Part shown: positions 37,310 to 45,324 of the stretch, in pieces | How the letters are laid out: each line of letters begins with the position of its first letter | Position numbering within the stretch: position 1 is the stretch's first letter | Assembly: GCA_036272595.1 (NCBI GenBank) | Contig: DATAYM010000004.1 | Location: 1-64,000, forward strand | Direction of reading: 5' to 3' | Length of the DNA stretch: 64,000 nucleotides | Source of the DNA: Poindextera sp036272595 | Lineage (GTDB): Bacteria > Pseudomonadota > Alphaproteobacteria > Caulobacterales > Caulobacteraceae | Program-made: the position numbers and the translations under genes | Notes under the pieces: model-generated | What the model saw: only the letters and a program-made list of their open reading frames with translations | Told to the model about the DNA's origin: nothing | Database searches by the model: none

Positions 37310-37834
37310 ATGGTTAACGGGCATCGATCCAACGCGGCGGTCTGCCGGTGTGGCGAGACGACGCTCGAACTGGCCGGCGACCCGATCCTGAGCACAATCT
37401 GCTATTGCGAAAGCTGCCGAACCGCCGCTCGGGGGTTCGAACGGGACCTGGGCGCCCCGCCAACCGTCAACGCCGATGGCGGGGTGGACTACTGCCTGTA
37501 TCGGAAGGACCGGGTGAAGATCGCGCAGGGCGCCGGTCATCTGCGGGAATATCGTCTTAAGCCGGATTCACCGACGCGCCGCGTGGTGGCGAGTTGCTGC
37601 GGTTCGCCGATGTTTGTGGACTTCACCCCCGGCCATTGGCTGACGATTTTCCGCGGTCGCCTGTCGGGGCAGGCGCCCGAGCCGCAGATGCAGGTCATGA
37701 CCAGGGACAGACCCGAAGGCGCGGCGCTGCCCGACGCCATCCCCGCCTACGATACGATGCCGCCGCGGTTCATGATCAAGCTGGTCGCCGCCTGGGCCGC
37801 CATGGGGTTCCGCCGCCCGAAGATCGCATGGTGA
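37310..37834 (+). CDS. GFA-like zinc protein (DUF6151 type)
   Basis: 174 residues. Cys pairs are seen in AAVCRCGETTLELAG, STICYCESCRTAARG and RRVVASCCGSPMFVDF, the GFA/CENP-V pattern with the last CxxC changed to CC. The C-terminal part from residue 110 is longer than in typical GFA proteins. A ggag ribosome site precedes the ATG. Function unknown. It is probably repressed by the divergent TetR. Confidence 0.8.
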   Translation: MVNGHRSNAAVCRCGETTLELAGDPILSTICYCESCRTAARGFERDLGAPPTVNADGGVDYCLYRKDRVKIAQGAGHLREYRLKPDSPTRRVVASCCGSPMFVDFTPGHWLTIFRGRLSGQAPEPQMQVMTRDRPEGAALPDAIPAYDTMPPRFMIKLVAAWAAMGFRRPKIAW

Positions 37835-37859
37835 GGGCGCCCCTCCAGGCGCGGCTGGA

Positions 37860-38648
37860 TCAGGCGCCGACGCGGGGAACGCCGTACGATTGAAGGATCG
37901 CATCGATCCGCGGCGCGTCCTTGGCGAGAAGCCGATCGACCTCTCGGCGCAGGGCGAAGTCATCCTTCCGCACGCCCATGGAGATGTCGAACACCATCGG
38001 CCATTGGGGACCGTCGAGCCAGGGCTGAACCGGCGTGATGCGCAAGGGGTGGCGGGCGGTCTTGGCGAAATAGCCGGCGAGCGGACCCCACACCACGGCG
38101 ACGTCCACATCGCCGTCGTCCACCGCCCGCACGATGGCGGCGGCTGGATTGGGGCGGGCGTAGTCGCCGTAGAGCATGTAGCCACGCACGTTCTGCACCA
38201 TGCCGCGGCGGGCCAGGGCGTGGGCGGGCGGCGTATTCTGCGCGTCGTTGCCCACCATCTGCACGCCCACGATCAGCCGCCTCAGCCGCGGATCGTCGAA
38301 GCTCTTGATGTCGAGACCGCGGTCGGCGCGGGTCACGAAGACGTAGGTCGAGCGGTAGTAGGGCTGGGTGGTGCCGAGCATTTCGACGCCGGTCGAAACG
38401 CCGGGCCAGAGGTCGCATTTGTGCGCGTTCAGGGTGTTGCGCACATAGCCGCGCCGCTGCGCCCACCAGGTGTAGGCGACCGGCCGGCGAAGGTCGGCGG
38501 CGATCAGCTGGACCACCTTGTTCTCGAAGCCCTGGCCGGCCGCATTGGAGAACGGCAGGTTGTTGGGGTCGGCGCAGACCGCCAGCGGCCTGGCCGGCAT
38601 CGAGCAGCCGGCGAGCCAAAGGGCGGCCAGGACGGCAAGCCGCTTCAT
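37860..38648 (-). CDS. xoxJ: XoxJ/MoxJ-like periplasmic binding protein (lipoprotein)
   Basis: 262 residues with a lipoprotein signal (LWLAGC). The fold is that of periplasmic solute-binding proteins: AVCADPNNLPFSNAAGQGFE, then VAYTWWAQRRGYVRNTLNAH, CDLWPGVSTGVEMLGTTQPY and DGDVDVAVVWGPLAGYF. These are the hallmarks of the quinoprotein dehydrogenase-associated family (XoxJ/MoxJ), thought to help activate or assemble the PQQ dehydrogenase. It is the last gene of the alcohol dehydrogenase-oxidase operon and overlaps the preceding gene by 4 bp. Confidence 0.9.
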   Translation of the reverse strand: MKRLAVLAALWLAGCSMPARPLAVCADPNNLPFSNAAGQGFENKVVQLIAADLRRPVAYTWWAQRRGYVRNTLNAHKCDLWPGVSTGVEMLGTTQPYYRSTYVFVTRADRGLDIKSFDDPRLRRLIVGVQMVGNDAQNTPPAHALARRGMVQNVRGYMLYGDYARPNPAAAIVRAVDDGDVDVAVVWGPLAGYFAKTARHPLRITPVQPWLDGPQWPMVFDISMGVRKDDFALRREVDRLLAKDAPRIDAILQSYGVPRVGA

Positions 38649-39616
38649 GGCGCGGTCACCACGCCCCAGGGCCGTCCGCCGAGCTTGACCGTGGTGATCC
38701 GGCGGCCAGAGGCGCGGTCGATGACCGTCAGGTCTCCGGAGAGGCCGTTGGCCGCGTAGAGCCTTGTCTGGTCGGGCGAGAGGGCGACGCCCCAGTTGCG
38801 GACGCCGGAGGGGAAGTAGCGCAGGATGCGAAAGGTCGCGCCGTCCAGCTCGGCGACGTGGTCTCCGCGGCCCATGGCGACGTAGATGCGCCGGCCGCCG
38901 TCGGCGACGGCCAGGCCCACCGCCTGCGGATTGTCGGCGATCGGCTTTTCCTGGAAATCGACGGTCTGCAGCACGGCGCGCCTGGCGGGATCGAATACCG
39001 AGACGACGCCGCGCGCCTCCGAACTGACCAGCAGGCGGCGGCCGCCGTCGATGAAGCGGGCGTCCCTTGGCCGCGCCCCGACCAGGACGCTGGCCAGCAT
39101 GGCGCCGTCGCTGGCGCGGATGAAGTGGACCAGGCTGGTGCCCTCCGAGGTGCAGACCACCAGGGCGCCGTCGGGGCTGACGGCGACGCCCTCGGGCTCC
39201 GAGCCGGTGTCGGTGCGCCAGACGATGCGGCGGCTGGCGATGTCCACCTTCGAGGCCTGGCTATCGTTCTCGTTGGCGACATAGAGGCTGCGGCCATCGG
39301 GGCTGAGCGCGAACCGTTCCGGATCGGGTCCCGACGGCAGCGAGCCGGTCACTTTTTCGGTCTTCAGGTCGATGATGTCGATGCGGTCGTCATTGCCGGA
39401 AGCGACGTAGAGCCGGGTCCCGTCGGGGCTGATCGCCATCCCCCTCGGGCGGCGGCCGACCGGGATGTCCTTGACCCGCCGATCGGTCGCGCCGTCGATC
39501 ACATGCACCACGTTCGCCGCCTCGTCGGAGACGAAGACGCGATGCGGCGCGGCGGGCTTCACGGCGCAGGCGGCCAGGCCAAGGATCAATCCGGCGAGAG
39601 GCCAGGGCCGCCTCAT
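38645..39616 (-). CDS. YVTN beta-propeller lipoprotein, PQQ-associated
   Basis: 323 residues with a lipoprotein signal (LGLAAC). Seven-bladed propeller repeats: GRRPRGMAISPDGTRLYVAS, GPDPERFALSPDGRSLYVAN, GSEPEGVAVSPDGALVVC and so on. This fits the family found beside PQQ alcohol dehydrogenases (TIGR03866-like). It probably binds or scaffolds the periplasmic partners; no catalytic motif is seen. It overlaps both neighbours by 4 bp. Confidence 0.88.
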   Translation of the reverse strand: MRRPWPLAGLILGLAACAVKPAAPHRVFVSDEAANVVHVIDGATDRRVKDIPVGRRPRGMAISPDGTRLYVASGNDDRIDIIDLKTEKVTGSLPSGPDPERFALSPDGRSLYVANENDSQASKVDIASRRIVWRTDTGSEPEGVAVSPDGALVVCTSEGTSLVHFIRASDGAMLASVLVGARPRDARFIDGGRRLLVSSEARGVVSVFDPARRAVLQTVDFQEKPIADNPQAVGLAVADGGRRIYVAMGRGDHVAELDGATFRILRYFPSGVRNWGVALSPDQTRLYAANGLSGDLTVIDRASGRRITTVKLGGRPWGVVTAP

Positions 39617-40170
39617 GTGTCGGCGCCGGCGATGGTCTGGCCGCCCTGGTGGTTGGGATCGGCCGGCGGCTGCGTCGGCGGCGGCGGCGCGTTCGGCGGC
39701 TGCGTCGTCTTCGCCGCCGGCGCGGACAGCGAGCGCACATAGGCCGCGATCTCCCAGATCTGGGCGTCGGGGATCTTGGAGCGCCAGGTCGGCATGCCGT
39801 TCGGCCGGCCCTCGGCGATGGAGTTGTAGATCTGGTCGATCCGGCCGCCATAGCGCCAGGTCTTGTTCATGAAGGACGGGCCGATGCCGCCGCCGCCGTT
39901 GAAGTGGCAGCCGTTGCAGTTGTACCAGGAGAAGTACTGCTTGCCGTCGGCGATGTAGGCGGGGTCGCCGTCGTAGATGAACCCCCGGGGGTCCTCCGCC
40001 GGCGGCTGCGTCCCGCCCGGATAGAGCTGGCTGACCACCACCGGCTGCGGGCTCTGCTGGGCGTCGGGATTGTAGCCGGCCGAACTGGTCTGACGCCCGC
40101 AGGCGGCGAGCGCGGCAAGCGCGAGGGCGCCGAGCGGGCCTCGCGCGTCAATGCGGAAGGCTGAAGACAT
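39613..40170 (-). CDS. xoxG: Cytochrome c, XoxG-like electron acceptor (lipoprotein)
   Basis: 185 residues. The ATG giving MSSAFRIDARGPLGALALAA and the lipobox LAALAAC make it a lipoprotein. One heme site CNGCH (about residue 91) is followed by GGGGIGPSFMNKTWRYGGRI and AEGRPNGMPTWRSKIPDAQI, with a Met for the sixth ligand. It matches cytochromes c(L)/XoxG that take electrons from XoxF. The C-terminus is a Pro-rich tail. The start overlaps the dehydrogenase stop by 23 bp. Confidence 0.88.
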   Translation of the reverse strand: MSSAFRIDARGPLGALALAALAACGRQTSSAGYNPDAQQSPQPVVVSQLYPGGTQPPAEDPRGFIYDGDPAYIADGKQYFSWYNCNGCHFNGGGGIGPSFMNKTWRYGGRIDQIYNSIAEGRPNGMPTWRSKIPDAQIWEIAAYVRSLSAPAAKTTQPPNAPPPPTQPPADPNHQGGQTIAGADT

Positions 40171-41998
40171 AGAGCATTCCTCCCGGCGTGGAGCGGGTCT
40201 TGAGGTCCGCCATGACGCCGACGAAGCCGAGCGCGCTGGTGTGGTCCTGCGGACTGAGGTTTCCGGAGACGATGGCGCCGGCCCAGCCGCCGACGCCGGA
40301 AAGGACGGCGACGTATTCATGGCCATCGGCGCCGCGGTAGACGACCGGCTGGCCGATGATCCCCGAGCCGCACTTGAAGCGCCACCTCAGCTGTCCGGTG
40401 CGGGCATCCACGGCCTTGAACCAGCCGTCCATGGTTCCGTAGAAGACCAGGTCGCCGGCCGTGGTGACCGTGCCGCTCCAGACCGGCAGGTCTTCCCTGA
40501 TCTCCCAGGCGATGCGGCGGCGAACCGGATCCCAGGCGGTGACGGCGCCGCGGTTGCCGCCCGGCCCCGGCTTCATCACCACCTCGGCGCCGACATAGGG
40601 CGTGCCGGCGATGTAGTTCGCCTGGGTGCTCTCCCAATCCATGCAGACGTTATGATGCGGAATGTAGAGCAGCCGGGTGCGCGGCGACCATGACGACGGC
40701 TGCCAGTCCTTCGCGCCCGACGCGGTGGGACAGATGTCCTTTACCGTGACCCCGAGCCTGGTCTCCTTGTCGGGGTTGAGAATGACCCGGCCGGTCTTCA
40801 GATCGACCGCCTTGGTCGAATTTATGTAGCTGTAGGGGTCGGCGGAGAGCACCTGACCGGTCCGGCGATCGACCTCGTAGAGGTAGCCGTTGCGGTCGGG
40901 GTGCAGCAGCACCGGGCGCGTCTGTCCGTCCACCGGCAGGTCGAGCAGGACCATCTCGTTGACGCCATCGTAGTCGTGCTCGTCATGCTGGTTCATCTGG
41001 TAGAACCACTTGGCGTCGCCGGTCTCGGGGTCGCGGGCGAAGATGCCGGCGGTCCATTTGTTGTCGCCGGGGCGCTGCTCCTGGTTCCAGGGACCGGGAT
41101 TGCCGGTGCCGTAATAGATCAGCTTCAGCTGCGGATCGTAGGAGATCCAGCCCCAGGTCGTGCCGCCGCCGATCTTCCAGGCGTCCGGCGGCCAGGTCTT
41201 GAGGCCGAGGTCGGCGCCCCGATCCATCGGATAGAAGGGGTGAAAACCGGCCCCGATCAGCACGTCCTTGTCGGGCCCGGTGTGATAGGCCTTCCAGACC
41301 ACCTTGCCGGTCGCCGCGTCGAGCCCCTGGATCCAGCCGCGCACGCCGAACTCGCCGCCGGAATTGCCGACCAGCACGCGGTCGTTCACCACCAGCGGGG
41401 CCATGGTGATGCTCTCGCCCTTCTCGATGTCGCCGAGCTGGGTGCGCCAGACCTCCTTGCCGGTGGCGGCGTCGACGGCGATCGTCGCCCCGTCGAGGGT
41501 GTTGAAATAGAACTTGCCGTTGGCGTAGGCGCCGCCGCGGTTGACCACGTCGCAGCAGGCGACGCCCTGGCTCGCCGGCGAAGGATTGGGCTGGTACTCC
41601 CACTTCAGCGGCATGCCGGGCTTGGCGAGGTCCAGCGCGTAGACATAGTTCGGGTACGCCGTGACGATGTACATGGTGTTGTTCACCACGATGGGCGCCG
41701 CCTCCTCGCCCTTGTCGACGCCAAGCGAGAAGGTCCCGGCCGCCTGCAGCTGGCCGGCGTTGGCGTTGTTGATCTCGTTCAGCCCGGAATAGCGCGTCGA
41801 GGCGAAGTTCTTCGCCGCCATCGGCCACTGGCCGTCCTCCGCGACCGCCACGTCCTTTGTCTGCACCGGGGCGCCGGACAGCGGCGAGCGCGCCGCCATG
41901 CCGCCCTGCGGATGACATCCGGCGAGCAGCAGCAGCGCCGGCAGGACAGCCGCCGAGACGCGCCGTTCAACGGAGCGTATAGAGATACGCCGCCACAT
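40148..41998 (-). CDS. xoxF: PQQ-dependent alcohol dehydrogenase, lanthanide (XoxF/ExaF) type
   Basis: 616 residues, lipoprotein signal (LLLLAGC, Cys28). It oxidises methanol or other short alcohols in the periplasm. Eight tryptophan-docking blades are present. Expected active-site features: the vicinal disulfide Cys148-Cys149 (VACCDVV), metal ligands Glu216 (SGGEFGVRG) and Asn300 (YYGTGN), and the catalytic Asp342. The extra Asp344 two residues later (HDEHDYDGVNE) is the ligand that marks lanthanide-dependent enzymes; calcium MxaF types have Ala there. No PQQ synthesis genes are in the window. It is embedded between cytochromes c of the same operon. Confidence 0.92.
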   Translation of the reverse strand: MWRRISIRSVERRVSAAVLPALLLLAGCHPQGGMAARSPLSGAPVQTKDVAVAEDGQWPMAAKNFASTRYSGLNEINNANAGQLQAAGTFSLGVDKGEEAAPIVVNNTMYIVTAYPNYVYALDLAKPGMPLKWEYQPNPSPASQGVACCDVVNRGGAYANGKFYFNTLDGATIAVDAATGKEVWRTQLGDIEKGESITMAPLVVNDRVLVGNSGGEFGVRGWIQGLDAATGKVVWKAYHTGPDKDVLIGAGFHPFYPMDRGADLGLKTWPPDAWKIGGGTTWGWISYDPQLKLIYYGTGNPGPWNQEQRPGDNKWTAGIFARDPETGDAKWFYQMNQHDEHDYDGVNEMVLLDLPVDGQTRPVLLHPDRNGYLYEVDRRTGQVLSADPYSYINSTKAVDLKTGRVILNPDKETRLGVTVKDICPTASGAKDWQPSSWSPRTRLLYIPHHNVCMDWESTQANYIAGTPYVGAEVVMKPGPGGNRGAVTAWDPVRRRIAWEIREDLPVWSGTVTTAGDLVFYGTMDGWFKAVDARTGQLRWRFKCGSGIIGQPVVYRGADGHEYVAVLSGVGGWAGAIVSGNLSPQDHTSALGFVGVMADLKTRSTPGGMLYVFSLPH

Positions 41999-42338
41999 CG
42001 CGCGCCTCCTTCTGGTTGATTCCCATGTCGGGCATGGCGTTGCCGGGAACGACGCTCTGCGGCGCCTCGAGCCAGTGCTCCAGGTTGGCCGGCGTGTTGG
42101 GCAGCAAGCCGGCGACGATGGTGCGGCGTCCGATGTTGCCGAGCGGCGGGCCCACCGCGCCGTGGGCGCCCTGAACGCCCGGAATGTCGTGGCACTCGCC
42201 GCAGCCGATGGCGGCGATGAGGGCGCGGCCGCGCTCCGGATCGCCGCCGGGCACGTACTGATCGGCGCCGACCCGGGCGCGCTCGCAGGCCGTCACCGCA
42301 AGGCCGAGCGCCAGGACGAGGCTGGCCCGGATCAGCAT
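41967..42338 (-). CDS. Small cytochrome c lipoprotein
   Basis: 123 residues. Signal and lipobox LALGLAVTAC. One heme site CGECH (about residue 53) with GPPLGNIGRRTIVAGLLPNT and a Met-containing NAMPDMGINQKEARDVAAYL, the Met ligand and C-terminal helix of class I cytochromes. It lies between the oxidase genes and the alcohol dehydrogenase and overlaps both neighbours, so it is a good candidate for the electron carrier between XoxG and the oxidase. Confidence 0.88.
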   Translation of the reverse strand: MLIRASLVLALGLAVTACERARVGADQYVPGGDPERGRALIAAIGCGECHDIPGVQGAHGAVGPPLGNIGRRTIVAGLLPNTPANLEHWLEAPQSVVPGNAMPDMGINQKEARDVAAYLYTLR

Positions 42339-42775
42339 TGCGCCGGCGTCCCGAGGATCATGACGCTGTCGAACAGCAGCGCGGCGAGGAAGCCGAACCC
42401 GTTCAGGACGCCCCAGACGGCGAGATAGTGCGTGCGGCTGAGCCGCTCGCCGAAGACCGCGGTCGGACGGGGCTCGGAGCGGGGGGCGCCGCGCAAGGCG
42501 GAGAACGCGGCCGCGGTGGCGGCCGCGGCGACCAGGATGGCGGCGATGTTGACGGCCCAGAGCAGGCTCGAGGCGACGGTCCAGCCGACCGGCAGGGTCT
42601 GCCACAGCGTGCCCTGGCTGGCGCACGGATAGCAGGCGATGGCCGCGTCGACGGCGATCTCGACCGACCAGGCCAGGGGCGCGCCGAAGACGGCGAACAG
42701 CATGGCGGGCGTCGAACGGCCGGGGCCGCTCGGCTCGGTCGGCGATAGGGACGAAAAGGACAGCCGCGTCGCCAT
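42332..42775 (-). CDS. Small membrane protein of the oxidase operon (subunit III-like?)
   Basis: 147 residues with three membrane helices (about 25-48, 63-88, 118-140). I recognise no specific family. Its place right after the subunit III gene recalls CoxP in CoxMNOP-type operons, where two subunit III-like proteins follow subunit I, but the sequence alone does not prove it. It starts 5 bp after the subunit III stop and overlaps the cytochrome c gene by 7 bp. Confidence 0.75.
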   Translation of the reverse strand: MATRLSFSSLSPTEPSGPGRSTPAMLFAVFGAPLAWSVEIAVDAAIACYPCASQGTLWQTLPVGWTVASSLLWAVNIAAILVAAAATAAAFSALRGAPRSEPRPTAVFGERLSRTHYLAVWGVLNGFGFLAALLFDSVMILGTPAQC

Positions 42776-42780
42776 GCCGC

Positions 42781-43380
42781 TCACCAGAGATAGGGCGAGA
42801 TGTAGAAGGTGAAGAAGACCGCCAGCCACACCGCGTCGACGAAGTGCCAATAGACGGCGGCGTTGGAAACCGCGGCGTTGCGCTGGGAGTCGAAATAGCC
42901 CAGCCGCAGCCAGATCGACACGAACAGCAGGGCGATCAGGCCCACCACCACGTGCGCGAGATGGAAGCTGGTGATGGTGAAGTAGAGCGAGCCGTAGGGG
43001 TCGCTCTGCGGGCTGAAGGTCTTGCTCTTCCACTCGAACAGCTGGACGACGACGAAGACCACCCCGAGCGCGAAGCCGACCAGCATGCCCCCAAGCGCCC
43101 GGCCGGGCCGGTCCTTCTTCAGCTGGGACTCGCCGAACCAGACGGCGACGCTGGACAGCAGCAGGACGACGGTGTCCGGCGCCGAAAGATGCAGCTTGGG
43201 CGGGTCCGGCGGGCGCCAGCTGTGCGGCGACTGGAAGTCGAAGAAATAATAGGAGAACAGCAGGTAGCCGAACAGCGAGGCTTCGGTGGCGATGAGGCAG
43301 ATGACGCCCCACCAGCCCGAGCCCTTCTTGTCGTAGGGCCCGACCGGCAACGGGCCGGGGTCGAGGACGACTTCGCTCAT
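42781..43380 (-). CDS. Cytochrome c oxidase subunit III
   Basis: 199 residues, five membrane helices. Family blocks: WWGVICLIATEASLFGYLLF, LYFTITSFHLAHVVVGLIAL and AAVYWHFVDAVWLAVFFTFY. This is the short form lacking the first two helices of mitochondrial subunit III, as in caa3 and bo3 oxidases. It overlaps subunit I by 4 bp. Start: ATG after a short purine run. Confidence 0.93.
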   Translation of the reverse strand: MSEVVLDPGPLPVGPYDKKGSGWWGVICLIATEASLFGYLLFSYYFFDFQSPHSWRPPDPPKLHLSAPDTVVLLLSSVAVWFGESQLKKDRPGRALGGMLVGFALGVVFVVVQLFEWKSKTFSPQSDPYGSLYFTITSFHLAHVVVGLIALLFVSIWLRLGYFDSQRNAAVSNAAVYWHFVDAVWLAVFFTFYISPYLW

Positions 43381-45314
43381 GCCGGCGTCCCCAGCCGCTG
43401 CGCCAGTTCACGCCGGGGCCACAGCCAGACGATCAGGCTGGCGAAGATCACCACCCCGCCAACGCCGGCCAGCCACCATTGGCGGACCAGGAGGCCGGTG
43501 AACAAGGCGCACATGCCGAGGGTGAGCACGAAGGGCGTCACCGAATCTTCGGGCATCTTGGCGATCATCGCCGGGTCGGCGTCCACCGCGGTGGTGAGCA
43601 GGGCCTCTTTCTCGTGGTCGAGGACCGGGCCCTCATGGATCGAGGACCAGGCGTCGGCCTCGCCCAGCCGCCCTTCCCAGAGCGGATGGCGGCTGGTCAC
43701 CGTCGGGATCACCGCGAAATTGTAGGGCGGCGGCGGCGAACTGGTGGCCCACTCCAGGGTGTGGGCGTCCCAGGGGTTGGGGCCGGCCACCGCGCCGCGG
43801 CGAAGGCTGATGAAGACGTTGATGAACAGCAGCAGGACGCCGAAGGCGAACAGGAAGGACCCGACGCTGGTGACCAGGTTCAGCGCGTCCCAGCCCATGT
43901 GGTCCGGATAGGTATAGATCCGCCGCGGCATGCCGCGCAGGCCGGTCAGGTGCATCGGCAGGAACGCCAGGTTGAAGCCGACGAACATGGTCCAGAAGTT
44001 CCAGCGGCCGAGGCGCTCGTCGAGCATCCGGCCGGTGAACTTGGGAAACCAGTAGTAGAGCGCGCCGGCGACCGGGAAGACGTTGATCCCGATCAGCACG
44101 TAGTGGATGTGGGCGACGACGAAGTAGGTGTCGGTGAGCTGCCAGTCGACGGGCACCGAGGCGGTCATGAACCCCGACACCCCGCCGATCACGAACAGCA
44201 GGATCATGCTGGCGAAGAACAGGAAGGCGGTGGTGACCACCGGCCGACCGGTCCAGATGGTGGCGAGCCACGCGAAGACGGCGATCGCGCTTGGGATGGT
44301 GATCATGATCGACGAGGCGGAGAAGAACCCCATCGCCATGTCCGGCAGGCCGGTCGCGAACATGTGGTGCACCCAGACCCCGAAGCCGAGGATCATGGTG
44401 GCGACGGTGGAGAGGGCGACCGGTCCGTAGCCCACCAGCGTGCGCCGGCAGAAGACCGGCAGGGCTTCCGAGACCATGCCCATGGCCGGCAGCACCACGA
44501 CGTAGACCCAGGGATGGGCGAAGATCCAGAACAGGTGCTGCCACAGCAGCGGCTGGCCGCCCTGCGGAACGTCGTAGAAATGGGTGCCGAACTGGCGGTC
44601 GAGCCAGAGCAGGAAGAAGGCCAGGCTGACGGCGGGGACCACCAGCACATTGGCCGCCGAGGCGGTCAGCGTCCCCCAGCTCATGATCGGCACCCGGTCG
44701 ATCGACATGCCCGGCGCGCGGGTCTTGAAGAAGGTGACGATGAAGTTGACCGCGCCGACCGTGGTCGAGATCCCGTAGAACACCATGCCGAGCGAGTAGA
44801 AGTCCTCGTTCAGGCCTGGGTTGTACGGCCGGCTGGCCATCGGGACGTAGTTGAACCAGCCGTCGTTGGGGCCCATGCCGAGCGCAACGCCCACGTACAT
44901 GAAGATGCCCGAGGCGACGTAGACCCAGTAGGAGAAGGCGTTCAGCCGCGGGAACGCCATGTCCCGGGACCCGAAGATCAGCGGCCACAGATAGTTGGAA
45001 AAGCCGGACAGGATCGGCAGCGCGTACAGGAAGATCATCGTCATCCCATGCGTCGAATAGAGCTGGTTGTACTGGGTGGGCGTCAGCACATGCTGGTTGG
45101 GACCGGCCAGCTGCACGCGCATCACCAGCGCCTCAAGGCCGCCGAGGGCCAGGAAGATGAAGGCGGTGACGATGTAGCGGATGCCGATCTGCTTGTGGTC
45201 GACCGTGCCGAGCCAGCCCTTCAGGCCAGGCTCGCTCTCCCAGATCGCCTTCAGCCTGGAGCGAAGCGGCTCATCCTCCGCGGCGATCACCGGCGCGCGC
45301 CTCAGGTCCGTCAT
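43377..45314 (-). CDS. Cytochrome c oxidase subunit I, atypical proton channels
   Basis: 645 residues, heme-copper oxidase core with a C-terminal extension of two extra helices. Heme and CuB ligands are present: His89 (STHGMTMIF), His267 and Tyr271 (AHPWVYVV), His316-His317 (WVHHMF), His402 and His404 (AHIHYV). Two residues normally needed for proton transfer are absent: the D-channel Glu (HPEVY) is Trp269, and the K-channel Lys (IPTGIKVF) is Ala345 (IPSAIAVF). The layout resembles alternative CoxMNOP-like oxidases. It should take electrons from the operon's cytochromes c. Confidence 0.93.
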   Translation of the reverse strand: MTDLRRAPVIAAEDEPLRSRLKAIWESEPGLKGWLGTVDHKQIGIRYIVTAFIFLALGGLEALVMRVQLAGPNQHVLTPTQYNQLYSTHGMTMIFLYALPILSGFSNYLWPLIFGSRDMAFPRLNAFSYWVYVASGIFMYVGVALGMGPNDGWFNYVPMASRPYNPGLNEDFYSLGMVFYGISTTVGAVNFIVTFFKTRAPGMSIDRVPIMSWGTLTASAANVLVVPAVSLAFFLLWLDRQFGTHFYDVPQGGQPLLWQHLFWIFAHPWVYVVVLPAMGMVSEALPVFCRRTLVGYGPVALSTVATMILGFGVWVHHMFATGLPDMAMGFFSASSIMITIPSAIAVFAWLATIWTGRPVVTTAFLFFASMILLFVIGGVSGFMTASVPVDWQLTDTYFVVAHIHYVLIGINVFPVAGALYYWFPKFTGRMLDERLGRWNFWTMFVGFNLAFLPMHLTGLRGMPRRIYTYPDHMGWDALNLVTSVGSFLFAFGVLLLFINVFISLRRGAVAGPNPWDAHTLEWATSSPPPPYNFAVIPTVTSRHPLWEGRLGEADAWSSIHEGPVLDHEKEALLTTAVDADPAMIAKMPEDSVTPFVLTLGMCALFTGLLVRQWWLAGVGGVVIFASLIVWLWPRRELAQRLGTPA

Positions 45315-45324
45315 CGCCGGCCTC

